DNA of 14,293 nucleotides from [Eubacterium] saphenum (GTDB lineage Bacteria; Bacillota; Clostridia; Oscillospirales; Ruminococcaceae), in NCBI GenBank assembly GCA_004555855.1, contig SFJQ01000038.1, forward strand, positions 1 through 14,293, given 5' to 3'. Position numbers and translations under genes: made by a program. This document shows positions 1 to 6,943 of the stretch, in pieces. How positions within the stretch are numbered: the stretch's first letter is position 1; each line of letters begins with the position of its first letter. The notes beneath the pieces were generated by a model. The model did not search any database. It was not told where the DNA came from and was given only the letters and a program-made list of their open reading frames with translations.

Positions 1-512
1 ATATAGGCTCGGGAGAGTTCAGTTTCAGCCGTGATAAGTCGGTTGTTGCCGAAGTTTTTGATATCAATATGGGTTCGGGTAAGGCAACGTTTTCGGGATT
101 GTCAACCAACAAATACGATATAGACCTCGGCTCCGGATCAATCACCCTTTCTGACCTCACCGGCACGGGCGATATCGATATCGGCAGCGGAAACGCTTAT
201 TTCAACTTCGCCGCATCACCGAAGGGCAAACTCGATATGGGCAGCGGATATGTGAACTTCTCGCTCCCATACAGCGCAAGCACAAAGTTTGACTTCAGCA
301 TCGGCTCGGGTTCTATCGTGGTAAACAACGGCACAAGCGAAGAGAAATTCGGTCATCACGGCGATAAATCCTACACATTCGGCACAGGCTCGGAGGAATT
401 TGACATCGACCTCGGCTCGGGAAAGGTTGAAATCGGCTATACGGGCTTCACGCCGGACACTGTATCAAGTATGTACTCCTCATCAAGCTCTGATGTAACA
501 GCAACAAACTAA
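1..512 (+). CDS. DUF4097-like beta-repeat protein, 5' end outside the window
   Basis: The reading frame is open from base 3 with no start, so the gene begins before the window. It ends at TAA 510-512. The visible roughly 169 residues are built of short beta-strand units, each carrying a Gly-Ser-Gly turn preceded by a hydrophobic/Asp pattern (IDLGSG, IDIGSG, LDMGSG, FSIGSG). I count seven GSG turns and one GTG variant. The C-terminus is a Ser/Thr-rich tail. This pattern fits the DUF4097 (putative adhesin) family, which folds as a stacked right-handed beta-helix-like array. A downstream paralogue starts 20 bases later, so the two are likely co-transcribed. In Bacillota such genes often follow a PadR regulator and a DUF1700/HAAS protein, and LiaX of enterococci has a related domain; whether that holds here lies outside the window. 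The N-terminus, and with it any signal peptide or membrane anchor, cannot be judged. Confidence 0.8.
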   Translation, partial: IGSGEFSFSRDKSVVAEVFDINMGSGKATFSGLSTNKYDIDLGSGSITLSDLTGTGDIDIGSGNAYFNFAASPKGKLDMGSGYVNFSLPYSASTKFDFSIGSGSIVVNNGTSEEKFGHHGDKSYTFGTGSEEFDIDLGSGKVEIGYTGFTPDTVSSMYSSSSSDVTATN

Positions 513-532
513 TTTACGAAAGGAAAATCACT

Positions 533-1369
533 ATGGAAAAACAGGTCTACAAATTCACAAACGAAATCGATGAAATCAAGGTATCTTCAATTGCGGCAAA
601 ACTCGTTATAACCGCGCACGATGAAGACTTTATCTACGCGGAATACGACAATCCCAAGGAAAATCCCAAGTTCTGCGCGATTTTGCAGGACAAGAAGCTC
701 ATCTTCAAGGAGGAGGCAACATTCTTCGGTCTTTTCAACAAGCCTGCCGAGGAGTACACAATAAGCGTGCTCCTTCCGAGAAAAGCGTTCTCGAAAATCG
801 AGGTTTCGACGGCAAGTGGCGGCGCTGATATCAAGGACATTGAGGCGAACGCGTTTGAGCTGGCGACAGCTTCGGGCGATATAAACGCAGCGGGAACATT
901 TGCGGAAATCAAGATGAAATCCGCTTCGGGGAACCTGAATTTCACGAACAATTCCGAAGCTCCCGCAAAGTCGCTTAAAGTGACGACAGCCTCGGGAAAT
1001 GTTGAGTTGAACGCGCCCGCTGAGAGCTATTCGCTCACTTGTGTTTCGGGCAAAACGACATACAAAAACGCTTGTGGTGCGGGAAACATTTCGATAACCT
1101 CGGGCAGCGTTGATGTAAATTATTCCGAGTGGAACGGCGAGCTTTCGGTGAATGTAGTAAGCGGAAAGGCGAACATTACCGTTCCCGATGACAGCGCAGC
1201 GGAGCTTTCGTTCAGCGGGGCTTCGGGCGTGCTGAAGACCGACATTGGCGGCGAGAAGGGCAATCTGATGAACATAGGCAGAGGCACTTCCGGAACGCTT
1301 GGTTCGGGGAATGTGCAGAAGCTCAACGTTAAGCTTACCTCGGGAACGGTTTGTGTAGCGAGAGCGTAA
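533..1369 (+). CDS. DUF4097 family beta-strand repeat protein
   Basis: A 278-residue protein whose ATG follows an AAAGGA ribosome binding site (519-524). No signal peptide or transmembrane helix is visible: it starts MEKQVYKFTNEIDEIKVSS and goes directly into beta-type sequence. From about residue 90 there are nine Ser-Gly turns (residues 95, 114, 132, 154, 172, 190, 210, 231 and 270), mostly spaced 18-22 residues, often as (T/S)ASG followed by an alternating polar/hydrophobic strand. This is the expected signature of DUF4097, a repetitive beta-solenoid-like domain of unknown biochemical function, sometimes linked to cell-envelope stress. It is a paralogue of the gene just upstream but uses an ASG rather than a DxGSG turn. 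A non-classical cytoplasmic or peripheral location is inferred from the missing export signal. Transcription probably stops at the hairpin 1507-1537. Confidence 0.85.
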   Translation: MEKQVYKFTNEIDEIKVSSIAAKLVITAHDEDFIYAEYDNPKENPKFCAILQDKKLIFKEEATFFGLFNKPAEEYTISVLLPRKAFSKIEVSTASGGADIKDIEANAFELATASGDINAAGTFAEIKMKSASGNLNFTNNSEAPAKSLKVTTASGNVELNAPAESYSLTCVSGKTTYKNACGAGNISITSGSVDVNYSEWNGELSVNVVSGKANITVPDDSAAELSFSGASGVLKTDIGGEKGNLMNIGRGTSGTLGSGNVQKLNVKLTSGTVCVARA

Positions 1370-1506
1370 CAAGGCAATAACGGCGCGAAAAGCCGCATTT
1401 TCCACGCCGTTTGCGAAGCCGCGATAACTTTTCTTCCCACTAATATTTTCGCATTTTCCCGCCTCAAATCGGACAATATTTCTGAACTTCGCGGCAAATA
1501 AAAAGT

Positions 1507-1537
1507 CCCCATCGTTTTGATGGGGATTTTGTTTTTT
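1507..1537. terminator. Bidirectional intrinsic terminator between convergent genes
   Basis: CCCCATC (1507-1513) pairs with GATGGGG (1519-1525) around a GTTTT loop. On the + strand it is followed by a T-rich tract (TTTTGTTTTTT). On the - strand the stem is followed by ACTTTTT, so the same hairpin can stop the DUF4097 genes and the smsB gene. A second, weaker hairpin, AACGGCG (1379-1385) with CGCCGTT (1405-1411), lies just after the DUF4097 stop and has no T-tract. Confidence 0.85.
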
Positions 1538-1541
1538 CCAC

Positions 1542-2480
1542 TTACTTCAAGAACCCGCTGATAATCTTCTCCTCGGCTTCCTCGCGTGTAAGTCCCAGCG
1601 AACACAGCTTCAACAACTGCTCGCCCGCAATTTTCCCGATAGCCGCCTCGTGTATCAGCTCCGCGTCAACATTGCTCGCATTCAACGCCGGCTGCGCGTC
1701 CACCCTGCCGTTCTCCGCAATAATCGCGTCACACGCCGAATGTCCCGTACACCGATTGTTCCCCTCGACAACGCTAAAAAACGCCTGATGCGAGTTTCCT
1801 CTTGCAACCGACCGCGACACCAAATCCGCACCGCTGTCCTCTCCGTTCAGCTTCACGCTGAATTTCGTCACAGCCTCCTCCGCATTGTCGGTCATTATCC
1901 TCTCGCGCACGATAATCTTCGCGCCCGCCGCAAGCTCCGCGCTCGTGGTTCTCGTGGAACGGTCAACCCCGCCAAGCTGAATTGTGTCCATCTCCAGCCG
2001 CGAGTTGTCCTTTAAGTAACACTCGGTCACCGGGTCAATCTTCTTCAAGCCCTTCCCGTCACCCGTTCCGATATGCTTTTCCTTGTACAAAACAGACGCG
2101 CCCTCGTCAAGGAAAAATCTGTGAATACCATTGTGGCGCGCGTCCTCTTCACCCTCGTTGTGTACTCCGCACCCCGCGACAATCACAACATCTGCGTTTT
2201 TCCCGATATGAAAATCGTTGTACACAAGGTCATCGACAGCCGTATGCGTCACGCACGCGGGAATATAAACCGTTTCGCCCTTTGTGTTCGGCTTTACGAT
2301 TATGTCAATTCCGGGCTTGTCGGATTTCGGCGCAATCGTGATATTTTCGGACGACTGCCGTCCCGCACAAGCGCTGTCCTCGCGGATATTATAAGCGCCC
2401 TTGAAGCCCTCGTTTATATCGTAATCGGAAATGATTTTGAGCATTCCCGCCGTGATATCGTTAAAACTGTTCTCCATCAT
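1542..2480 (-). CDS. SufB/SufD-family Fe-S cluster assembly scaffold (SmsB-like)
   Basis: About 312 residues, starting MMENSFNDI. The start at 2480 is chosen because AGAGG (2486-2490) sits five bases upstream; a longer TTG start at 2498 would lie upstream of that site. The C-terminal half is diagnostic of the SufB/SufD core: a beta-helical middle, the segment GHSACDAII, then a conserved end, ELIHEAAIGKIAGEQL, followed by the helical (L)GLTREEAEEKIISGF motif. At this length it lacks the long N-terminal part of SufB and matches the shorter proteins paired with a single SufC in anaerobes and archaea (the SUF-like minimal system, SmsCB). It probably binds the ATPase encoded just upstream and scaffolds Fe-S clusters in the cytoplasm. 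The gap to smsC is about 20 bases. No sufS, sufU or sufE lies next to it, so the sulfur donor must be elsewhere. Confidence 0.88.
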   Translation of the reverse strand: MMENSFNDITAGMLKIISDYDINEGFKGAYNIREDSACAGRQSSENITIAPKSDKPGIDIIVKPNTKGETVYIPACVTHTAVDDLVYNDFHIGKNADVVIVAGCGVHNEGEEDARHNGIHRFFLDEGASVLYKEKHIGTGDGKGLKKIDPVTECYLKDNSRLEMDTIQLGGVDRSTRTTSAELAAGAKIIVRERIMTDNAEEAVTKFSVKLNGEDSGADLVSRSVARGNSHQAFFSVVEGNNRCTGHSACDAIIAENGRVDAQPALNASNVDAELIHEAAIGKIAGEQLLKLCSLGLTREEAEEKIISGFLK

Positions 2481-2500
2481 CTTTACCTCTTGCATCAAAT

Positions 2501-3211
2501 TCAGCCGCGTTTCGGGCAGGAACAGGTGTACTCGCCCGCCAGAAGCTGCGGGAGAATGTCCTCTCTCGGTCCCGAAATCCTGATTTTTCCGTCCGCAATA
2601 ACCACGATTTCATCGGCAATTTTGAGAATGCGCTCCTGATGAGAAATGACGATAAGCTCGCCCTCGTTTTTGGAACGGATTTCCTCAAACGTTTCCACAA
2701 GCCGCGAAAAACTCCACAGGTCAATTCCCGCCTCCGGCTCGTCAAAAACGGACAGCTTTGCTTTTCTCGCAAGAACGGTTGCTATCTCGATACGCTTTGC
2801 TTCGCCGCCCGAAAGCGCCGCGTTCATCTCACGGTCAATGTACTCCTCCGCGCAAAGCCCGACTTTTCCGAGCAAATCGCAAAGCGAAGTGTATTTCAAA
2901 TTCTCGCCCGCGGCAAGCTCCAGCAAATCCCGAACGGTTATTCCCTTAAACCGAACCGGCTGCTGAAACGCGTAGGCGACGCCCTTTTTAGCGCGGTCGG
3001 TAACGGAAAGATTTGTGATATCCTCGCCGTCAAGGAAGATTTTTCCCTCGGTCGGCGTTTCAACTCCCGCAATCAGCTTTGCAAGCGTGGTTTTTCCGCC
3101 GCCGTTCGGTCCCGTAACAACCGTAAGCCCGCCTTTTGTCTTGAACGAAACGCCGTTTATAATCCCGTCGCCGCTCGGCAGACTCCATTTTAAATCCTGT
3201 ATCTCAAGCAA
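2501..3211 (-). CDS. SufC-family Fe-S assembly ATPase (SmsC-like)
   Basis: A SufC-type ABC ATPase that powers the scaffold encoded downstream. From the TTG at 3211 (MLEIQDLKW...) it has about 236 residues. Walker A is GPNGGGKTT (residues 34-42), the Q-loop region YAFQQP (80-85), the signature ALSGGEAKR (132-140), Walker B LSVFDEPEAGID with its catalytic Glu (about 153-164), and the H-loop SHQ (190-192). The start is uncertain. The frame is open to a TTG at 3244, but the predicted promoter places transcription initiation at about 3245, which would leave no leader. No strong Shine-Dalgarno is seen before 3211 either. SufC differs from transport ATPases by the FDEPEAGID Walker B sequence. The C-terminus ends TCSCPKRG, with a Cys-x-Cys pair that is unusual at the end of an ABC ATPase. 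Confidence 0.88.
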   Translation of the reverse strand: MLEIQDLKWSLPSGDGIINGVSFKTKGGLTVVTGPNGGGKTTLAKLIAGVETPTEGKIFLDGEDITNLSVTDRAKKGVAYAFQQPVRFKGITVRDLLELAAGENLKYTSLCDLLGKVGLCAEEYIDREMNAALSGGEAKRIEIATVLARKAKLSVFDEPEAGIDLWSFSRLVETFEEIRSKNEGELIVISHQERILKIADEIVVIADGKIRISGPREDILPQLLAGEYTCSCPKRG

Positions 3212-3251
3212 AATTTTCAGCTCGCTTTCTGTTGAAATAAACAATAACTAT

Positions 3252-3280
3252 ATTGTACCACATTTGCCGAAAAATGTCAA
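3252..3280 (-). promoter_or_regulatory. Sigma-A promoter of the smsCB operon
   Basis: Read on the - strand, a perfect -35 box TTGACA (complement of 3275-3280), 17 bases, then -10 TACAAT (complement of 3252-3257). The predicted start is near 3245. The -35 begins immediately after the stop codon of the upstream hydrolase gene, with no terminator between, so read-through from the trmB operon is also likely. Confidence 0.85.
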
Positions 3281-4198
3281 CTAAATTTGAGAAATCATAA
3301 ACCGCAGTATATCTTCCATAACCTCTTGCCTGTTCAGCTCGAACAAAAGCTCGTGCCGAGCCTCGCGGTAAATTCGCAGATTAACCTCGCAGCCGCGCTC
3401 GAGATACTTGACAACCGCCGCTCTCACACCCCTGCCGTACTCGCCGATAGGGTCCATTCCCCCGCTGAGGAAAAGCAGCGGGATATCGGTCGGCGTGTTT
3501 TCGATAACGGGCGCGGAGTTGCAGCACAAAAGCGCGTTGAGCATATCGCGGTAGCCCGCCGTGGTGAACGTGAAATTGCACTTCTTATCCTCGCAGAATT
3601 TGTCCACGTTTTTGTCGTCGCGGGAAAGCCAGTCGTTCGGCGTGCGGCGGTTTTCCGTTCGCAGATTGAACAAGCCGAACGCCAGCTTTGTGCAAAGCTT
3701 CGGGCGATAAAGCTCGCCGTTTTTGCGCGAGGTGAGGTCGAGAATCGCCCGCAGCGGCGCAGAGCCTGTGATACCGCCCGCAGTTCCCGTGAAAATCGCG
3801 CCGTTGAAATGCACGGGATACTTCGACAGGAAAATTCTCCCGAGAAAACTGCCCATACTGTGCCCGACAAGAAAAATCGGCAGTTCGGGAAATTTCAGCT
3901 GAGCGATTTTCCTCATTCTGTTGAGGTCGCGAACCATATTTATATAGCCTCGCCTGCTCCCGAAATAGCCGAGCAAATCGTCGTCCGAAACCGAGTTTCC
4001 GTGACCTAAGTGGTCGTTTCCGCAAAAAGCGATGTCATTCTCGCACAAAAATTCCGCGAATTCCTCATAACGCTCGATATACTCGCACATTCCGTGCGAC
4101 ATCAGCACAACCGCTTTAGGCTTTTCGGGCGCGTAAAAATAAAATCTGATATCGCAAAGTCCCGACGCGCTGCGAAAACGCCCCAAAGTTTTTTTCAT
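3281..4198 (-). CDS. Alpha/beta hydrolase, lysophospholipase / monoacylglycerol lipase-like
   Basis: A 305-residue serine hydrolase of the Hydrolase_4 (PldB/monoglyceride lipase) type. The oxyanion segment is MSHGMCEYIERYEEFA (about 33-48), followed by NDHLGHGNS (61-69). The nucleophile elbow GHSMG places Ser114. The acid is probably Asp249 in SGGMDPIG and the base His282 in ARHELLFELN, giving a complete triad. No signal peptide is present, so it should act in the cytoplasm on acyl-glycerols, lysophospholipids or similar esters; the substrate cannot be read from sequence. The ATG at 4198 shares one base with the trmB stop (TGATG), and a GGAGAG site lies in the end of trmB, so translation is coupled. 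The pairing with trmB is probably co-expression rather than a shared pathway. It has Cys in several places (CC at 225-226) and lacks a lid of the classical lipase type. Confidence 0.85.
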   Translation of the reverse strand: MKKTLGRFRSASGLCDIRFYFYAPEKPKAVVLMSHGMCEYIERYEEFAEFLCENDIAFCGNDHLGHGNSVSDDDLLGYFGSRRGYINMVRDLNRMRKIAQLKFPELPIFLVGHSMGSFLGRIFLSKYPVHFNGAIFTGTAGGITGSAPLRAILDLTSRKNGELYRPKLCTKLAFGLFNLRTENRRTPNDWLSRDDKNVDKFCEDKKCNFTFTTAGYRDMLNALLCCNSAPVIENTPTDIPLLFLSGGMDPIGEYGRGVRAAVVKYLERGCEVNLRIYREARHELLFELNRQEVMEDILRFMISQI

Positions 4199-4878
4199 CA
4201 GTCATCTCTCCTGTTTACCGCCTCAAGCCTGTAAATCGGCTGTCCGAGGTCGGTAAATCTTTTTTCATACTCCGTCATAATGTTCCCCTCAAAGCCGCTG
4301 TTATGTAAATCAAGGCTGATATTTTTCATCGGGAAACCGTTGTTGGAGAGCTGCTCAAGCGAAAATTCAAAGAAGTGCATATTATCGGTTTTCTGGTGAA
4401 TTTCCGCGTTCGGCTTCATTATCCTGTGATAAATCTCGAGAAAACGCGCGTGGGTGAGGCGGTGCATCGCGTAGCGTTTTTTCGGGAACGGGCAGCTGAA
4501 ATTGAGGAAAATGCGGTCAATTGTGCCGTCGTGGAAAAGGTGGTCGAGATACTCCGCCTGTCCCAGACAAAATCTGAGATTAGGCAGGCGCAGCTTCATC
4601 TGCTCCTCCATTCCCGTGACGAGAACGTTCGGCGTTTTCTCCACGGCAATCAGATTTATATCGGGATTTTGCCGCGCAAATTCAATAGCAAAGCCGCCTT
4701 TCCCGCAGCCGATTTCAAGGAAAAGCGGGTTGTCGTTGCCGAAAACCTTCCGGCTGTCCGCGAAAAATTCCTCGGAAAGCGGGTCGTTTGCGTGTTCGTT
4801 CTGGCACTGCATATACAGCATAACCTCTTTGCAAGCCGCAAGGCGCTCGTCAAGGTTCTTTTTTCTTCTCATTCGCAT
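4198..4878 (-). CDS. trmB: tRNA (guanine-N7-)-methyltransferase TrmB
   Basis: A 226-residue class I methyltransferase that makes m7G46 in the variable loop of tRNAs with S-adenosylmethionine. Visible family signatures are the SAM-binding EIGCGKGGF (55-63), GLY-free acidic end of strand 2 at AVEKT (78-82), the block NFSCPFPKKRYAMHRLTH (126-143), HQKTDN (161-166, usually LKTDN) and TEYEKRF (202-208). In most TrmB proteins the central block reads NFSDPWPK; here the Asp is Cys and the Trp is Phe, which is notable because that Asp is regarded as functionally important. An AGGAG site eight bases before ATG 4878 supports this start over the ATG two codons later. It is the first gene after its own promoter and overlaps the hydrolase gene by one base. 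Confidence 0.9.
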   Translation of the reverse strand: MRMRRKKNLDERLAACKEVMLYMQCQNEHANDPLSEEFFADSRKVFGNDNPLFLEIGCGKGGFAIEFARQNPDINLIAVEKTPNVLVTGMEEQMKLRLPNLRFCLGQAEYLDHLFHDGTIDRIFLNFSCPFPKKRYAMHRLTHARFLEIYHRIMKPNAEIHQKTDNMHFFEFSLEQLSNNGFPMKNISLDLHNSGFEGNIMTEYEKRFTDLGQPIYRLEAVNRRDD

Positions 4879-4918
4879 AATTTTTTCTCCTTTGCTGCCA
4901 CGATTTATACTCTATTCT

Positions 4919-4947
4919 AATTTATCACAAATTTCGCTTATTGTCAA
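4919..4947 (-). promoter_or_regulatory. Sigma-A promoter of trmB-hydrolase
   Basis: On the - strand TTGACA (complement of 4942-4947) is followed after 17 bases by TAAATT (complement of 4919-4924). The -35 is perfect and the -10 matches at four of six positions. The predicted start is near 4912, giving a short leader before the AGGAG of trmB. The divergent + gene at 5020 has no comparably good promoter in the remaining interval. Confidence 0.7.
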
Positions 4948-5019
4948 CCGTTCGCGCGGAATATTTTTCACTTTTTCAAAATAGATTTAAATAAGAAATG
5001 ATAAGGAGCAAAAAGGATT

Positions 5020-5709
5020 ATGGAAAATATCATTGATTACACTGCGGGGAAAATTCCCGAAAAGCCGCGGGACAAGTCGCCCGAGCCGGAAATTACCGAG
5101 ATAATCATAGACGGCGAGGTTGTTGACGTAAATCCGGAAGCGGTTTCGGACGCGCCCGAGATGTCCGAAGAATACACACACGTCCGTTCACCCGAAATCA
5201 GCCGAAACGCGCAGAAAATCCTGATGACGGGGATTGCGGTTGCGGGAACGGCTGCGGGAGCTGTCGCGGCGCTCACGGGAGCTTTCGGTGAAAATCCCGC
5301 CGAGCGGCTCGCACAGCGGTTTTCGGCGGGTTTCTGGAACGTGTTCTCGGGGAGATTTCTGATAAACGCGGGTTGTCTTGCCGCGGAATTTCTGCTGGCG
5401 TTTTTTGCACTCGGGGACCTGCTTGTGTGGGTTGTGCCGCTGTTTCTGGGACTCGGCACGGGGCTGACGTTCGCTTCAATCCAACACGCCGCTCTCCTCC
5501 CGTCAGCGGCGGCGGTTCTACTTTGCGGGGGATTTGGCGCGGCATTTTCAAGCTGTTTTTCGGCAGAGCTTCGCTTTTTCGCGGGCGGCAAAAACCGCCG
5601 AACCGATGATTTCCCCGCAAAATATCTCTCTGCAAGATTTTTCGTTCTCCTTATCGGAATGTCGCTCGCGGCGCTCTATGAAGGGATTATCGCGGAGTTT
5701 GCTCTGTAA
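5020..5709 (+). CDS. Five-helix membrane protein, possibly SpoIIM-like
   Basis: A 229-residue protein with AAGGAG (5003-5008) upstream of its ATG. Residues 1-62 are polar, acidic and Pro-rich with no membrane segment. Then come about five hydrophobic helices: 67-89, 113-133, 135-154, 158-182 and 204-227. The arrangement and sequences such as FALGDLLVWVVPLFLGLGTG (129-148) and the C-terminal YLSARFFVLLIGMSLAALYEG recall SpoIIM (stage II sporulation protein M, DUF95), an integral membrane member of the DMP engulfment complex in endospore formers. The likeness is in topology and general pattern rather than in an exact motif, so I leave the symbol blank. It stands alone, divergent from trmB and convergent with the Cys-rich gene. 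If SpoIIM-like, its acidic N-terminal extension is unusual. It may equally be an unrelated Clostridia membrane protein. Confidence 0.6.
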   Translation: MENIIDYTAGKIPEKPRDKSPEPEITEIIIDGEVVDVNPEAVSDAPEMSEEYTHVRSPEISRNAQKILMTGIAVAGTAAGAVAALTGAFGENPAERLAQRFSAGFWNVFSGRFLINAGCLAAEFLLAFFALGDLLVWVVPLFLGLGTGLTFASIQHAALLPSAAAVLLCGGFGAAFSSCFSAELRFFAGGKNRRTDDFPAKYLSARFFVLLIGMSLAALYEGIIAEFAL

Positions 5710-5735
5710 AACAAGTTTTCTGTAAAACAAGTTTT
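5705..5735 (+). repeat. Tandem 15-16 bp direct repeat over a stop codon
   Basis: TGTAAAACAAGTTTT occurs at 5705-5719 and again at 5721-5735, separated by one C. The first copy contains the TAA stop of the membrane protein gene. Each unit contains AAAAC-AA-GTTTT, a small inverted repeat. It may be a simple replication-slippage duplication. Confidence 0.85.
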
Positions 5736-5744
5736 ACTTACAAA

Positions 5745-5779
5745 AAAGCGTTCGCTTTCACACGAACGCTTTCTTTTTT
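5745..5779. terminator. Bidirectional intrinsic terminator between convergent genes
   Basis: A perfect 10-bp stem, AAAGCGTTCG (5745-5754) with CGAACGCTTT (5763-5772), around an eight-base loop. It is followed by CTTTTTT on the + strand and preceded by an A-run that gives a T-tract on the - strand. It serves the membrane protein gene and the Cys-rich gene, whose stop codon at 5778-5780 touches the tract. Confidence 0.9.
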
Positions 5780-5993
5780 AGAAATCAATCTCGTTAACCG
5801 CAGAATTTGCGAGCTGAAGCTCTTTCTTCGGTATTCTCTTCAGCGGATTGTAGACGAATTTCTTGCAGGAATCATACGCCTTTACATCGCCGAATTTCTC
5901 GCACTTTATAACATCGCCCTCGCCGGGAGTTCCCATTTCGCAGTATTTGCACGAAGGCTTGATATTGTTGCCGAACAACTTTTTCTTAGCCAT
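5778..5993 (-). CDS. Small Cys-rich protein conserved in Clostridia (unknown function)
   Basis: A 71-residue protein, MAKKKLFGNNIKPSCKYCEMG.... Start 5993 is chosen because a GGAGG site lies eight bases upstream; the frame extends to an ATG at 6020, which lies before that site. Four Cys are arranged as CKYC (residues 15-18), a third in VIKCEKFG (about 31) and a fourth in YDSCKKF (about 43), a spacing that could bind one zinc or an Fe-S cluster. The end, KKFVYNPLKRIPKK, is basic and followed by a polar tail. From memory, short proteins of this kind are widespread in gut Clostridia without an assigned role; I cannot search to confirm this. It has its own promoter and terminator, so it is a single-gene transcript. 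Confidence 0.75.
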   Translation of the reverse strand: MAKKKLFGNNIKPSCKYCEMGTPGEGDVIKCEKFGDVKAYDSCKKFVYNPLKRIPKKELQLANSAVNEIDF

Positions 5994-6044
5994 ATTGTTT
6001 CCCCTCCAAATCGCTGACATTTCGCCGATAGTGGCGCTACTTTA

Positions 6045-6073
6045 ATTATAGCACATTGCAGCTCGATTGTCTA
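6045..6073 (-). promoter_or_regulatory. Sigma-A promoter of the Cys-rich gene
   Basis: On the - strand TAGACA (complement of 6068-6073), 17 bases, TATAAT (complement of 6045-6050). The -10 is perfect and the -35 is five of six. It leaves a leader of about 45 bases before the ATG at 5993. Confidence 0.8.
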
Positions 6074-6123
6074 CAACAAATTTATTGAATTTTGAGCCGC
6101 AGTTTTGTGCAAATTAACAAAGT

Positions 6124-6930
6124 TTACTCTTTTGTATAAATCGGCATAACCTTTTCAACGGCATTTTTTCCGAATTGGTCGTTAAACGGCACAAGATGCA
6201 GCGGCATTCTTCCGAGGAAAGTCTTTCCCGCTTCGCCTAGCTTTGCGAAAATCGGGTGCCTGTCGCCCGAAAAGTCCACAACCAGCAGATAGCCTTCTTC
6301 TCCGTTGAGCGTAATTCCGCGCAGCCACAGATTTTTAACCTCGCTTATTTCCTTTGCCGTTTCACACAGCCGATTTGAAAGCTGAAGCGGATAAGGATTA
6401 GGCGCATAAATCTCGAGCGGCGTGTTGTTTGTGATGACATTTTCCGCGTGTCCCTTTTCGGAAATCTGCTTTCTCTCGTTCCACGAAGCAAGCACATTCC
6501 GGTCGATAATAAGGTTGTCCGTTCCAACGTTAAGCACAATTCCGTTGCAGGTATCGCCCGTAAGAATAAGTCCCGCGAGGTTTTCAAAGCCCACCTGCAC
6601 AGTGTAAAAATTCTTCACTCCGCCCCACTTTTCAATCGCCTGCCTGTCCGTGAAAACGGGGAAATACTTTCCCTGCTTCTCGCTGTCAACAAGCATAAAA
6701 TTCATATTTGTGCCCTTTTCAATGGAAAGCTCGCCGTTTTTATCCTTAACCGGCTCCTTGCTGAAGTTCACCAGTCCAAGGAGCGCCGCGTTCATCACGA
6801 TTTCCGTTGCAAGCCGCTCGGACAGCTCGTTTACGGTATTTCTGTCGTTTTTGTCCATTGTCCTGCGCTGCGCGAGAAGCTCGTTCAGCACGGAATTATC
6901 GATATCCTTGTTAATATTAAGTCCCGCCAT
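6124..6930 (-). CDS. SseB family protein
   Basis: A 268-residue protein starting MAGLNINKDIDNS. An AAGGAG six bases before ATG 6930 decides the start. It appears to carry two SseB-type domains. The N-terminal one (about 15-145) contains FMLVDSEKQGKYFPVFTDRQAIEKW, a typical SseB stretch, and GLILTGDTCNGIVLNVG. The C-terminal one (about 165-265) contains LEIYAPNPYPLQLSNRL and GYLLVVDFSGDRHPIFAKLGEAGKTFL. The name comes from E. coli SseB, enhanced serine sensitivity; the molecular function is not established. It is the last gene of the VWA-PP2C-SseB set and starts 13 bases after the phosphatase stop, so it is probably co-transcribed. No clear terminator is seen downstream, and transcripts may run on towards the Cys-rich gene at 5993. 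Confidence 0.82.
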   Translation of the reverse strand: MAGLNINKDIDNSVLNELLAQRRTMDKNDRNTVNELSERLATEIVMNAALLGLVNFSKEPVKDKNGELSIEKGTNMNFMLVDSEKQGKYFPVFTDRQAIEKWGGVKNFYTVQVGFENLAGLILTGDTCNGIVLNVGTDNLIIDRNVLASWNERKQISEKGHAENVITNNTPLEIYAPNPYPLQLSNRLCETAKEISEVKNLWLRGITLNGEEGYLLVVDFSGDRHPIFAKLGEAGKTFLGRMPLHLVPFNDQFGKNAVEKVMPIYTKE

Positions 6931-6943
6931 AAAAATCTCCTTA

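Noticed and set aside
587..1405. 272-codon open frame on the - strand opposite the DUF4097 gene
   Set aside because: Mirror of a real gene; the translation is Arg/Cys-rich without any domain pattern, while the + frame has clear repeats and a ribosome binding site.
2073..2639. 188-codon + strand frame across the smsB-smsC junction
   Set aside because: Antisense to two conserved Fe-S assembly genes, without recognisable features.
3287..4009. 240-codon + strand open frame opposite the alpha/beta hydrolase
   Set aside because: Shadow of a gene with an intact catalytic triad; composition is Arg/Ala/Val-rich and shapeless.
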